This document shows positions 49,972 through 58,908 of a stretch of 61,506 bases of DNA, piece by piece. The notes under the pieces were generated by a model. The model ran no database searches and was not told the origin of the DNA. It saw only the letters and a program-made list of their open reading frames with translations. Position numbers and translations under genes: made by a program. The DNA comes from MWH-TA3 sp044353905 (GTDB lineage Bacteria; Actinomycetota; Actinomycetes; Actinomycetales; Microbacteriaceae), in the NCBI GenBank assembly GCA_044353905.1, contig JBILBA010000006.1, forward strand, positions 1 to 61,506. The letters are read 5' to 3'. Numbering within the stretch: the first letter of the stretch is position 1; each line of letters begins with the position of its first letter.

Positions 49972-51284
49972 TACAGACCTTCCATTCGAATAACTCCCAC
50001 GACGCGTTGGACAACGGCCGACGCCTCGAGAGCATCCACGGTCGCGGCGAGATCGGCTTCGATCGCCTCGTGAGTTCCAATAACCAGCGTAGCGGTGGCC
50101 GACTGGCCGTCAGCGCCTGCGGGCTTCTGCTCGACCGACTCGACCGAGACGCCGTGCGTGGCGAAAAGCGACGCAATGTCAGCGAGTACACCGGGGGCAT
50201 CGGTGATCTCGAGCGAGATGTGGTACCGAGTGCGGATCTCTGAAATCGGGAGGATGGGGAACGTCGCGTGCGTGCTCTCGGCGACGCCAGGACCGCCGAT
50301 AACGTGGCGACGAGCGGCAGAGACGAGGTCTCCGAGAACAGCCGATGCCGTTTGGATTCCGCCGGCACCCGCGCCATAAAACATGAGCGGGCCCGCGAGT
50401 TCCGCTTCGACGAACACCGCGTTGTACGCGCCGTGCACGGCAGCGAGCGGGTGGGAGTCGGGCACCATCGCGGGGTAAACCCTAGCGCTGACGCCCTCGG
50501 TGCCGTCTGCCAGGGTGACCCTTTCGCAAATCGCGAGAAGCTTCACGACATAGCCGGCCTTCCGCGCCGAGCGAACTTGGTCGAGAGTAATCGCGGTGAT
50601 TCCTTCGCGATAGACGAGGTCGATTGGTACGTGGGTGTGGAACGCCAGAGACGCGAGGATTGAGGCCTTTTGCGCCGCGTCGAATCCTTCGACGTCCGCA
50701 CTGCTGTCCTCTTCGGCGTATCCGAGCTTCTTCGCCATGACGAGCGAGTCCTCCATCGATTCACCCAGAGTGTCGATGCGATCGAGGATGAAGTTGGTCG
50801 TCCCGTTGACGATTCCGAGGATTCGCGTCACCCGGTCACCGGCAAGCGAGTCACGGAGCGGACGGATTATTGGAATCGCGCCGGCAACGGCCGCTTCGTA
50901 GTAGACCTGTGCACCAACCTGGGATGCAGCCTCAAAAATTTCGGTGCTGTGATGCGCGAGCAGCGCTTTGTTCGCCGTGACGATGTCGGCCCCCGCGTTG
51001 ATCGCGTCGAGGATTAGCGTGCGCGCCGGCTCGACGCCACCCATCAGTTCGATCACGATGTCGGCCTGCCGAACGAGCGTGGCGCCGTCGGTCGTGATGA
51101 GGTGCGCGGGAATGTCCGTCGAGCGCTTCGATTTCGGGTCGCGAACAGCTACGCCGATCAACTCGATACCGGCACCGATTCGCGCGGCGAGTTCGTCGCC
51201 GTGATTAAGAATTTGATCCGCAACCTGCGCGCCAACGCTTCCCGCGCCAAGAAGCGCGATTCGAAGGTTTCGATATTCAATCAA
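49971..51284 (-). CDS. hom: Homoserine dehydrogenase
   Basis: The 437-residue enzyme reduces aspartate semialdehyde to homoserine. It has the NAD(P) motif GAGSVG at 13-18, the substrate-binding GIVNGTTNFIL and YAEEDSSADVEGFDAAQKASILA (residue ends) blocks. A C-terminal ACT domain from about 355 on (YHISLEITDAPGVLADIASLFATHGVSVESV, ends) gives threonine feedback in relatives. The start is TTG (51282-51284) with AAGGA seven bases upstream; no ATG or GTG fits. Confidence 0.95.
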   Translation of the reverse strand: MIEYRNLRIALLGAGSVGAQVADQILNHGDELAARIGAGIELIGVAVRDPKSKRSTDIPAHLITTDGATLVRQADIVIELMGGVEPARTLILDAINAGADIVTANKALLAHHSTEIFEAASQVGAQVYYEAAVAGAIPIIRPLRDSLAGDRVTRILGIVNGTTNFILDRIDTLGESMEDSLVMAKKLGYAEEDSSADVEGFDAAQKASILASLAFHTHVPIDLVYREGITAITLDQVRSARKAGYVVKLLAICERVTLADGTEGVSARVYPAMVPDSHPLAAVHGAYNAVFVEAELAGPLMFYGAGAGGIQTASAVLGDLVSAARRHVIGGPGVAESTHATFPILPISEIRTRYHISLEITDAPGVLADIASLFATHGVSVESVEQKPAGADGQSATATLVIGTHEAIEADLAATVDALEASAVVQRVVGVIRMEGL

Positions 51285-51323
51285 TGGGTTTTCCTTATCG
51301 CGCGCGGACCTTCAGGCATCACG

Positions 51324-51770
51324 TCAGTTTAGCGACTCGCGCGTCAGAATCAGGCTGTCCTCGGCGGCGACCCACGCCAACATCGCGCATTTGACTCGAG
51401 CGACAAACTTCGAGACACCCGACAGCGCAGCTAGGTCTCCGTAGTCATCTTCGGACAGGGCGATTGTTCCGCGCGACCGCATCGCGTCGCGGAAGCCCTC
51501 GGCGAAGGTTACGAATTCGGCGACCGACATCCCTGTTGCCTCGGAAGTCATGAGTGACGCCGACGCCTGCGAAATCGAGCAGCCTTTTCCTTCCCATTCA
51601 AACGCCGTAATGGTGGAGCCGTCCTCCGACAGTCGAACCGTGAGCGTTATTTCGTCGCCGCACGTCGGGTTGTACTGGTGTGAGGGGAATCCGCCCGGCT
51701 GCAGGCCGTATCCCGCACGTCGCTTGTTGTGATCGAGGATGATTTGTTGGTACAGGTCGTCGAGTTCCAT
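51324..51770 (-). CDS. sufU: SUF iron-sulfur scaffold/zinc-dependent sulfur transfer protein SufU
   Basis: The 148-residue SufU/NifU-like protein has the three conserved cysteines C37 (NPTCGDE, with D39), C64 (GKGCSISQAS) and C128 (VKCAMLAW). It also has the characteristic 18-21 residue insert after position 80 that separates SufU from IscU. SufU takes sulfur from SufS through its zinc site. The gene shares one base with the sufS stop. The rest of the SUF genes (sufB, sufC, sufD) are not in this window. Confidence 0.94.
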   Translation of the reverse strand: MELDDLYQQIILDHNKRRAGYGLQPGGFPSHQYNPTCGDEITLTVRLSEDGSTITAFEWEGKGCSISQASASLMTSEATGMSVAEFVTFAEGFRDAMRSRGTIALSEDDYGDLAALSGVSKFVARVKCAMLAWVAAEDSLILTRESLN

Positions 51771-53038
51771 CAGCCCTCCCCGAAATATTCCCGCACGTCG
51801 GCGAGAGCCGCGACGGCAAGAGCGACATCGTCGGACGTCGAGTACATCCCGAGCGAGAAACGGGTCGACGAGTCAACTCCGAGTCGCTTGTGCAGCGGCT
51901 GGGCGCAGTGGTGGCCCACGCGCGCCGCGATTCCGCGCGAGTCCAGGTACTGACCGACGTCGTGGGGGTGAACGCCCTCGACAGCGAAACTCACGAGCCC
52001 GACGCGATGCACACCGTCGGCGGTGCCCAAGATTCGAACGTTCGGAATGTCAGCGACCGCGGCAAACATGTCTGCACCGAGCGCCTCTTCGTGGGCGGCG
52101 ATTGCGTCGACTCCAATCGACTCGACATAACGCAGCGATTCCGCCCAGCCGATTGCCTGGGTCAGTCGCGGGGTGCCCGGCTCGAACTTCGCGGGGGCGG
52201 GTAGGTAATCCGACGAGTCATAGTCGACGCGCGTGATCATGGCACCGCCCGTCAGAACAACCGGCATCTCGGCGAGGATTTCCGTCGTCCCCCACAGCGC
52301 ACCGATTCCGGTTGGCCCATACATTTTGTGAGCCGAGAACACGACGAAATCAGCACCGTACGAATTGACATCGAGGCGTCCGTGCGCGGCGGACTGGCAG
52401 GCGTCAACGATGACGAGCGCACCGGCGGCTCGGCCGAGGTCAGCGATGGCGCGGACGGGATTGGTGATTCCGAGCACGTTGGACACGGAAGACACCGCGA
52501 CGATTCGCGTTCGACCGGACATCACCGATTGCACGGCCTCGGGGGTCAGTTCTCCGCCATCCGTGACCGAAGCGACTCGAATAACGGCACCCGTCTGCCG
52601 GGCGACCTCTTGCCACGGAATGAGGTTCGCGTGGTGCTCTGCTTCGGACACCACGATTTCGTCGCCGGACGCGAGGGCGAATCGCGCGGGCGAGCCGACG
52701 GCGGACGCCAATTGAATGGCGAGTGCGACGAGGTTGATTGATTCCGTCGCGTTGGACGTGAAGACGAGTTGGTTCGGTCGTGCGCCGACGAACGCCGCGA
52801 TCGATGCGCGCGCATCGTCATAGGCCTCGGTCGCTTCGGCGGCGAGTGAGTGCGCGCCTCGATTGACCGCGGCAGTGTGCCGCAGTGCGAATTCGGATTC
52901 GAGGTCAACCGCAATTCGCGGTCGAAGGCTCGTCGCCGCCGTGTCGAGATAGACGAGTGGATGCCCGCTGACGGTTTCCGACAATTGCGGGAACTCCGCG
53001 CGAATCGCGGCACTCTGTTCTGGCCTGAACTGGCTCAC
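51770..53038 (-). CDS. sufS: Cysteine desulfurase SufS
   Basis: The 422-residue class V PLP enzyme takes sulfur from cysteine for Fe-S clusters. The PLP lysine is K238 in FSAHKMYGPTG and the persulfide cysteine C378 in RVGHHCAQPL, with the SufS-type short loop. SEAEHHANLIPWQ is characteristic. The start is GTG at 53036-53038, overlapping the argS stop (GTGA); the frame is open upstream only over argS. It is coupled to sufU. Confidence 0.94.
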   Translation of the reverse strand: MSQFRPEQSAAIRAEFPQLSETVSGHPLVYLDTAATSLRPRIAVDLESEFALRHTAAVNRGAHSLAAEATEAYDDARASIAAFVGARPNQLVFTSNATESINLVALAIQLASAVGSPARFALASGDEIVVSEAEHHANLIPWQEVARQTGAVIRVASVTDGGELTPEAVQSVMSGRTRIVAVSSVSNVLGITNPVRAIADLGRAAGALVIVDACQSAAHGRLDVNSYGADFVVFSAHKMYGPTGIGALWGTTEILAEMPVVLTGGAMITRVDYDSSDYLPAPAKFEPGTPRLTQAIGWAESLRYVESIGVDAIAAHEEALGADMFAAVADIPNVRILGTADGVHRVGLVSFAVEGVHPHDVGQYLDSRGIAARVGHHCAQPLHKRLGVDSSTRFSLGMYSTSDDVALAVAALADVREYFGEG

Positions 53039-54693
53039 ATTCGCTCCGGTGCACTGACGCCCAGCAGGTCGAGGCCGTTGCGCAAAACCTGACCAGCGGA
53101 ATCGTTGAGCCACAGTCGCGTCCGGTGCGCGTCGTCGACCTCGTCGTCACCCATTGGCGTCACTCGGCAATTGTCGTACCAACGGTGATAGAAGGCCGCG
53201 AGTTCTTCGAGGTACCGGGCGACGCGGTGTGGTTCGCGCAGAGTTGCCGACTGTGCAACCACGCGCGGGAAATCGGCAAGTGCGTTCGCGAGGTCGGCCT
53301 CGGTCTGGTGGTCGAGCAGCTCGGCGCGGAACACCGATCGGTCGACTCCGGCGGTGATGGCGTTCCGCGCGACGGCACAGGTTCGAGCGTGCGCGTACTG
53401 CACATAGAACACGGGGTTGTCGTTCGACTTTTTGGTCAACAGTTCCGGGTCGAGCGACAACGGCGAATCCGCCGGGTACCGCGCGAGTGAATAGCGCAGC
53501 GCGTCGGTGCCGAGCCATTCGCGCAGATCGTCAAGCTCAATGATGTTTCCGGCGCGCTTGGACAACTTGGCACCGTTAATACTGACGAGCTGACCGATGA
53601 GGACTTCGATGTCCTTGTCGGGGTCATCGCCCGCCGAACCGGCGAGCGCCTTGAGGCGGTGCACATATCCGTGGTGGTCGGCGCCGAGCAGATAAATCTT
53701 GTGCTGGTAACCGCGGTCGCCCTTGGACAAGTAATAGGCGGCGTCGGCGGCAAAATACGTATAGATTCCGTTGCCGCGGCGAATCACCCGGTCTTTGTCG
53801 TCGCCGAAGTCGGTCGTTCGAACCCAGACCGCATCGTCTTCGTCGTACACGTGGCCCTGTGCTCGAAGTCGTTCGATGGCTTTTTCGATGAGCGAGTCGT
53901 CGCCACCCGCGTGCAGCGTGCGTTCGCTAAACCAGACATCGAATTCGACGTTGAACCGCGCGAGCGAATCCTTGATTTCCTGCAGTTGCAGTTCGTACCC
54001 GATGTCCCGGGCGATCACGATGGCCTCGTCGCGGGGAAGGTCGCCGAGGTCTGGGCGTTGCGCCAATGCCGACGTGCCGAGTTCCTGGACGTATTCCCCC
54101 GGATAACCGTTCTCGGGGGTGGGTTCGCCAAGCGCAGCCGCAAGCACGGATTCGCCGAAGACGTCCATCTGAGCCCCAGCATCATTGATGTAGAACTCGC
54201 TCGCGACCTTTGCGCCGGACGCCCGCAGAACACGGCCAATTGAGTCGCCGAGTCCCGCCCACCGGGTGTGGCCAATGTGCAGCGGACCGGTCGGATTGGC
54301 CGAAACGAATTCGAGGTTGATGGACTGCCCGGCGAGGGTGTCGTTGTGACCGAAGGTGTCCCCCGCGGTAATGATTGTGCGGGCGATTTCGCCGGCTGCC
54401 GAGGCATCCAGCGTGATGTTGAGAAAGCCTGGACCCGCGATATCGACAGCCTTGATGCCGGCAATCGCCGAGAGAGCGGCGTGAAGTTCTTGTGCGACGT
54501 CGCGCGGGTTCATGTCGACGCGCTTTGCGACCTTCAGGGCAATCGACGTCGCCCAATCCCCGTGATCGCGATTCTTGGGGCGCTCGAGCGCCACATCCGA
54601 ATCGACGATGCTCGCCGCGATTGCCTCATCGCGAGCGCCGATGACTGTGCGCGTCGCCTCGGCAATGGCGGTGCTCAGCGCGTCGGGGTTCAT
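53035..54693 (-). CDS. argS: Arginyl-tRNA synthetase
   Basis: The 552-residue class I synthetase has HIGH at 139-142 in ANPTGPLHIGHTRW and a KLSKRAGN signature in place of KMSKS. The additional N-terminal Add1 domain (first 100 residues) and the C-terminal DALR anticodon-binding domain are present. The ATG at 54691-54693 has a -10 box six bases upstream. It is first of the argS-sufS-sufU-hom-thr series, with a tRNA-Arg gene 38 bases upstream on the same strand. Confidence 0.97.
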   Translation of the reverse strand: MNPDALSTAIAEATRTVIGARDEAIAASIVDSDVALERPKNRDHGDWATSIALKVAKRVDMNPRDVAQELHAALSAIAGIKAVDIAGPGFLNITLDASAAGEIARTIITAGDTFGHNDTLAGQSINLEFVSANPTGPLHIGHTRWAGLGDSIGRVLRASGAKVASEFYINDAGAQMDVFGESVLAAALGEPTPENGYPGEYVQELGTSALAQRPDLGDLPRDEAIVIARDIGYELQLQEIKDSLARFNVEFDVWFSERTLHAGGDDSLIEKAIERLRAQGHVYDEDDAVWVRTTDFGDDKDRVIRRGNGIYTYFAADAAYYLSKGDRGYQHKIYLLGADHHGYVHRLKALAGSAGDDPDKDIEVLIGQLVSINGAKLSKRAGNIIELDDLREWLGTDALRYSLARYPADSPLSLDPELLTKKSNDNPVFYVQYAHARTCAVARNAITAGVDRSVFRAELLDHQTEADLANALADFPRVVAQSATLREPHRVARYLEELAAFYHRWYDNCRVTPMGDDEVDDAHRTRLWLNDSAGQVLRNGLDLLGVSAPERM

Positions 54694-54699
54694 ACGTCC

Positions 54700-54705
54700 A
54701 TCTTA
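54700..54705 (-). promoter_or_regulatory. -10 box of argS (leaderless)
   Basis: Read on the minus strand, TAAGAT is followed by six bases and the argS ATG. It lies between the tRNA-Arg gene and argS and is a candidate start of the long leftward operon. Confidence 0.5.
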
Positions 54706-54731
54706 AGTCGCTCGTCAGGTGAGTTCAGGGG

Positions 54732-54804
54732 TACCCCCTACAGGATTCGAACCTGCGACCTTCTACGCCGGAGGTAGACGCTCTATCCACTGAGCTAAAG
54801 GGGC
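54732..54804 (-). tRNA. tRNA-Arg (CCG)
   Basis: The acceptor stem GCCCCTT pairs with AGGGGGT (two G-T pairs). The D arm is GCTC/GAGC. The anticodon stem TCTAC/GTAGA closes the loop CTCCGGC with anticodon CCG, which reads CGG codons. The T arm is GCAGG/CCTGT with TTCGAAT. CCA is not encoded. It lies between the RamB-like gene and argS, all on the minus strand. Confidence 0.95.
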
Positions 54805-54820
54805 TTTCATGTCTAGCGTA

Positions 54821-56251
54821 CTACTGCGCCGAGTGCCGCTCGAGGAACTCGAACACCGCTCGATCGTCCACTCCGGGGAAACTTCCGCGGTGTAGTGGCG
54901 TGAGCACTTGCGAATGCATCGCCGCACTCGTCCACGTGTTGCCCGACCACTTCGCGGCGAGTTCATCGGACGGCAACACGCAACAGGCCGGGTCGGGGCA
55001 GGTCGAGACCTTGCGATCGGCAGTGTCGCGTCCGCGGAACCACTTCGAGTCGGCGAACGGCACTCCCACGGTGATCGAAAAACTCCCGTCGACACCAGAT
55101 CCCGTTTGGGACGATTCCCAGAACGTGCCGTCGGGGGTGTCGGTGTACTGGTGATATTCGGTGGTGCGATTGACTCGTTCGAGTGCGACTCGAGCACTCC
55201 ACTGTCGACACAGTCGCTGTCCTTCAACCGCCCCGGTGACGTCCGTCGGAATCGGCAGTCCGTCGTTTTCGTAGGCCTTGTAGACCGCACCATCGTCACC
55301 AACCCTCAAGAAGTGGACCGGAATGTCGAGGTGGCTCGTCGCGAGGTTCGTAAATCGCATCGACGCGAACTCGTGAGTCACCCCGAACGCATCACGGAAA
55401 TCCTCCACTGCGATGTTGCGATCGGCCTTTGCTTTGGTCAGGAATTCGACCGCCTGACGACCCGGCATGATGGCCGCCGCCGCCACATAGTTGATCTCGA
55501 GGCGCTGTTGCAAGAACTCGGCATAGCTCGAGGGAACGCTGTGCCCCAGGACTCGGTGGGCAATCGACTGAATCGCCATCGATCGCAGACCGTGTCCACC
55601 GGGAATCGACGCCGGCGGAAGATAAACATGTCCGTTCGCCCAATCGGTGATGCTGCGCGCGGATTCCGGCAGGTCGTCCACGTAAATGATCTCGAGCCCA
55701 AAACGTTCCGCCATCTGACTCATCTCACGGTGAGTGAGAGCGCCCGTGGTGTGGCCAACCTGGTCCGACAGGTCTTGGCCAATCGCCTCGAGGTCGGGAC
55801 GGTAGTTGTTGATTTCCCGCATCGCGAGCCGCAGTTCGGTGTTGGCGCGACGGGCTTCCTCCGGAGTCGCGATCGCGGTCGTCTCGCGTCGCACGATTTC
55901 GCGGTGCAATCCCAAGAGCGCGTCGAGGGTCTCATCGCTCATGGTCTTTCCGACACGAGTCGACGGAATTCCCAGTCGCGTCGCGAGCGCCGAGTGTTGC
56001 AGTTCGTCGAGCTCGAGCTCTTTCGCACTACGTTCGTCCGGTGCGCCGGTCTCGAGAAGTGTCGCAACGCTAACCCCGAGGGCCGAGGCGATCGAGGTGA
56101 CGAGCCCGATCTTGGGCTCACGCTTGCCATTTTCGATAATCGACAATTGGCTTCCGGAAAGTCCGACCTTATCGCTCAGCGCATCGAGCGTCAGATTCGC
56201 TCGCTGGCGGAAGTGCCGGATTCGCCGGCCCAGCGTGGGGGACGTGTTCAT
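54821..56251 (-). CDS. RamB/PrpR-type transcriptional regulator (XRE helix-turn-helix plus IrrE-like and C-terminal sensor domain)
   Basis: The 476-residue regulator has an XRE helix-turn-helix at about 8-64 (LGRRIRHFRQRANLTLDALS ... IENGKREP). A middle IrrE-like domain at about 175-310 has its zinc motif degenerate (HRVLGH at 232-237, no catalytic Glu). The C-terminal domain has C348, C418 and C423/C424 (STCPDPACC). This architecture is that of corynebacterial RamB and mycobacterial PrpR, which control acetate, propionate and PEP carboxykinase genes; PrpR binds an iron-sulfur cluster with its C-terminal cysteines. Divergence from pckG fits. A -10 box six bases before the ATG suggests a leaderless message. 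Confidence 0.88.
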   Translation of the reverse strand: MNTSPTLGRRIRHFRQRANLTLDALSDKVGLSGSQLSIIENGKREPKIGLVTSIASALGVSVATLLETGAPDERSAKELELDELQHSALATRLGIPSTRVGKTMSDETLDALLGLHREIVRRETTAIATPEEARRANTELRLAMREINNYRPDLEAIGQDLSDQVGHTTGALTHREMSQMAERFGLEIIYVDDLPESARSITDWANGHVYLPPASIPGGHGLRSMAIQSIAHRVLGHSVPSSYAEFLQQRLEINYVAAAAIMPGRQAVEFLTKAKADRNIAVEDFRDAFGVTHEFASMRFTNLATSHLDIPVHFLRVGDDGAVYKAYENDGLPIPTDVTGAVEGQRLCRQWSARVALERVNRTTEYHQYTDTPDGTFWESSQTGSGVDGSFSITVGVPFADSKWFRGRDTADRKVSTCPDPACCVLPSDELAAKWSGNTWTSAAMHSQVLTPLHRGSFPGVDDRAVFEFLERHSAQ

Positions 56252-56257
56252 GGTGCC

Positions 56258-56263
56258 AGATTA
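56258..56263 (-). promoter_or_regulatory. -10 box of the RamB-like gene (leaderless)
   Basis: Read on the minus strand, TAATCT is followed by six bases and the ATG at 56251. It lies in the 99-base divergent gap with pckG, so either gene product could influence both promoters. Confidence 0.5.
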
Positions 56264-56350
56264 CGCCAAAAGTTTCATAAAACGCAAGAAAGCACTTTAT
56301 TTCGTCGCAAATTGTCGGCGTGTTGGTATTTTTGGGAGAATTCTAGATAC

Positions 56351-58192
56351 ATGCCCTCGACATCGACCCCCACAGAGCCCTCTGTCACCGAAAATGCGCA
56401 CGCGCTGCCGACGACGCGGGCGGACCTTCGGGCTTGGGTGGCCGAGATCGCCGACTTGACGAAACCCGACCGGATTCAGTGGGTTGACGGTTCGCTCGGC
56501 GAGCGCCAAGATCTCATCGCCGAGTTGATTGCATCCGAGACCCTCATCCCGCTCAATGGCGAGCTTCGCCCGAATTCGTTTCTCGCACGCAGCAACCCCG
56601 ACGACGTCGCCCGCGTCGAGGGACGGACATTCATTTGCACTCGAACGGAACACGGCGCGGGACCGACCAACAATTGGCACGACCCCGACGAAATGCGATC
56701 GACGCTGACGGGGCTATTCACCGAATCGATGCGCGGCCGCACCCTGTACGTCATCCCGTTTTTGATGGGCCCGGTCGGATCGCCCGTCACTCGCGTCGGA
56801 GTAGAGATTACCGATTCGCCGTATGTCGTCGTTTCGATGGGGATGATGACACGCATGGGGCGGGTCGCTTTGGACGTTATCGAAGATGGCGCTGATTGGG
56901 TCAAGGCCGTTCACACCGTCGGCGCACCTCTGGCGCAGGGCGAGAAGGATGTCCCCTGGCCGTGCAACGAGACCAAATACATCAGCCACTTCCCCGAAGA
57001 CCGAGAAATCTGGTCGTTCGGATCGGCGTACGGCGGAAACGCTCTTTTGGGCAAAAAGTGCTTCGCGCTGCGAATCGCGTCGGCGATGGCCCGCGACGAG
57101 GGCTGGCTCGCCGAACACATGATGCTCGTTCGAATCACATCACCGGAAGGGCAGGTCGCTCACATTGCTGCGGCGTTCCCCAGCGCCTGCGGCAAAACCA
57201 ACTTCGCCATGATGCAGCCCACGCTTCCGGGTTGGCAGGTCGAAACCCTCGGCGACGACATCGTGTGGATGTGGATTGACGAGAACGGCTTGTTGCGCGC
57301 CCTCAACCCAGAAGCCGGATTGTTCGGTGTCGCGCCCGGCACAAGCAATGCGACCAACCCCGTCGCGATCCAGACACTGTGGGGCAACACGGTTTTCACC
57401 AACGTCGCACTGACCGACGACGGCGACGTGTGGTGGGAGGGGCTCACCAAGGAAAAGCCCGCGCACCTCACCGACTGGACCGGCCAGGATTGGACGCCCG
57501 AGTCGACGACTCCCGCTGCGCACCCCAATTCACGGTTCACCGTCGCAATTGACCAGTGCCCGACCGCCGCGAGCGAGTGGGCGGACCCGCGCGGAGTTGT
57601 CGTCGACGCAATCGTCTTCGGTGGTCGCCGATCGGACACCATGCCCCTCGTCACGGAAGCCCGCTCGTGGACTCACGGCGTGTATCTCGGTGCCACGATG
57701 GCGTCAGAGCGCACCGCTGCCGCCGAGGGAACCCTCGGTGAACTTCGCCGCGACCCCTTCGCCATGGCTCCCTTCACCGGCTACAACGTGGGCGACCACT
57801 GGGCACACTGGTTGTCCATCGGCGAGCGCCTCCGCGTTTCCGGGCGCTTTCCCCGAATCTTCCACGTGAACTGGTTCCGCCGCGACGATGAAGGCCAATT
57901 CATGTGGCCGGGCTTCGGCGAAAACATTCGGGTCGTCAAATGGATGATGGATCGCATGCGCGGCGAGATCGGCGGAGTGGACAGCCCCGTCGGTACCCTT
58001 CCGAAGCTCGGTGACCTCGACTTGCGCGACCTCGACATGGACGTTTCGGCTGCGAGCGAAATATTGTCGGTCGACGCCGGCGAAATCGAACGCGATGCCC
58101 GCGACGCGCAAACGTTGTTGACCCTCGTCGGTGACACCGTCCCGCCCGCCATCTGGACCGAGAATTCCGAGACGATCGCCCTGTGTCGGTGA
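56351..58192 (+). CDS. pckG: Phosphoenolpyruvate carboxykinase, GTP-dependent
   Basis: The 613-residue enzyme interconverts oxaloacetate and PEP with GTP, the entry step to gluconeogenesis. The kinase P-loop is PSACGKTN at 277-284, the hallmark of the GTP class (the ATP class has GLSGTGKTT). GRTFICTRTEHGAGPTNNW and FGGRRSDTMPLV are family blocks. The frame is open far upstream, but that part is antisense to the regulator gene; ATG 56351 gives the usual length, with GGGAG 12 bases upstream. Control by the adjacent RamB-like protein is likely, as RamB represses pck in Corynebacterium. Confidence 0.96.
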   Translation: MPSTSTPTEPSVTENAHALPTTRADLRAWVAEIADLTKPDRIQWVDGSLGERQDLIAELIASETLIPLNGELRPNSFLARSNPDDVARVEGRTFICTRTEHGAGPTNNWHDPDEMRSTLTGLFTESMRGRTLYVIPFLMGPVGSPVTRVGVEITDSPYVVVSMGMMTRMGRVALDVIEDGADWVKAVHTVGAPLAQGEKDVPWPCNETKYISHFPEDREIWSFGSAYGGNALLGKKCFALRIASAMARDEGWLAEHMMLVRITSPEGQVAHIAAAFPSACGKTNFAMMQPTLPGWQVETLGDDIVWMWIDENGLLRALNPEAGLFGVAPGTSNATNPVAIQTLWGNTVFTNVALTDDGDVWWEGLTKEKPAHLTDWTGQDWTPESTTPAAHPNSRFTVAIDQCPTAASEWADPRGVVVDAIVFGGRRSDTMPLVTEARSWTHGVYLGATMASERTAAAEGTLGELRRDPFAMAPFTGYNVGDHWAHWLSIGERLRVSGRFPRIFHVNWFRRDDEGQFMWPGFGENIRVVKWMMDRMRGEIGGVDSPVGTLPKLGDLDLRDLDMDVSAASEILSVDAGEIERDARDAQTLLTLVGDTVPPAIWTENSETIALCR

Positions 58193-58250
58193 CGGGTTTT
58201 CGTAACCAAATCGTCACAGAACCTTCGTCGGTGGGGCGACCGCGTGCGGG

Positions 58251-58256
58251 TAGATT
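58251..58256 (+). promoter_or_regulatory. -10 box of the 58264 lipoprotein gene
   Basis: TAGATT lies seven bases before the ATG at 58264. GGGAG between them is too close to the ATG to act as a normal ribosome binding site, so a leaderless start is more likely. Confidence 0.4.
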
Positions 58257-58263
58257 CGGGAGT

Positions 58264-58905
58264 ATGACGTCGCGATCGAAGTTCCGAGCAGTAGGGGTCA
58301 TCGCACCCTTAGCCGTTTTAGCGTTTCTGATGACGGGCTGTGCACCCAGTGTGACCCCGACAGCAGAGCCGACCGCGAGCGAGACGACTCAGCCGACTGT
58401 CGAACCGACCGAGGCCCCCGAGCCGACCGAGTTCTTCTCGATGCCCGACGACTGCACCGGCATTTTGCCCGCCAAACAAGTCAACAGGTTTGCCGCGGAC
58501 GACATCATCTTGCTAGCCGGCCCCGGCGGCAAATACGGCAACGAACTCATCACCGAGCCGACACCGGAAATGGACGCTGGCGGAATCTCCTGCTACTTCG
58601 GGGTTGACAACGAAGACCCCACTCTTTTGACCGTCGTCGCCCTCGTCTCTGCTGCGCCCTTGGACGCGACGACCCGCGCGGATATCGTTGACGGCCTCAC
58701 TTCTCAGGGACTCGCGCAGTCAACCGACGAACGCGGAGACGTCACGTTTGGGGTTATCGGAGTCAGCGGTGGGCAAACCACGGCGACCTATAACGTGATC
58801 GCCGTCGATTCGTGGATTTCCGTGCTGTCCGCGGAAGGCGGAGAAGACGCGTTCCTCGACATTGTCAGCCTTGCCAACGCCGTTCACAGCGCGAACTATA
58901 ACTAG
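58264..58905 (+). CDS. Thr/Glu/Pro-linker lipoprotein of unknown function
   Basis: The 213-residue exported protein has a lipobox LMTGC with the lipidated Cys at about residue 26. A 30-residue linker of Pro, Thr and Glu (SVTPTAEPTASETTQPT and on) follows. A globular domain of about 155 residues contains two or three cysteines (DDCTGILPA, GISCYFGVD) that may form a disulfide. I do not recognise a family; the pattern resembles actinobacterial DUF3558-like lipoproteins. It precedes udg by three bases. Confidence 0.8.
   Translation: MTSRSKFRAVGVIAPLAVLAFLMTGCAPSVTPTAEPTASETTQPTVEPTEAPEPTEFFSMPDDCTGILPAKQVNRFAADDIILLAGPGGKYGNELITEPTPEMDAGGISCYFGVDNEDPTLLTVVALVSAAPLDATTRADIVDGLTSQGLAQSTDERGDVTFGVIGVSGGQTTATYNVIAVDSWISVLSAEGGEDAFLDIVSLANAVHSANYN
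58897..58902 (+). promoter_or_regulatory. Possible -10 box of udg
   Basis: TATAAC lies six bases before the udg GTG, inside the end of the lipoprotein gene. This could give udg its own leaderless transcript. Confidence 0.35.
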
Positions 58906-58908
58906 GTC

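Noticed and set aside
54908..56350. Long upstream extension of the pckG frame
   Set aside because: The extra 481 codons are antisense to the RamB-like gene, have no family character, and pckG at ATG 56351 already has the normal length.
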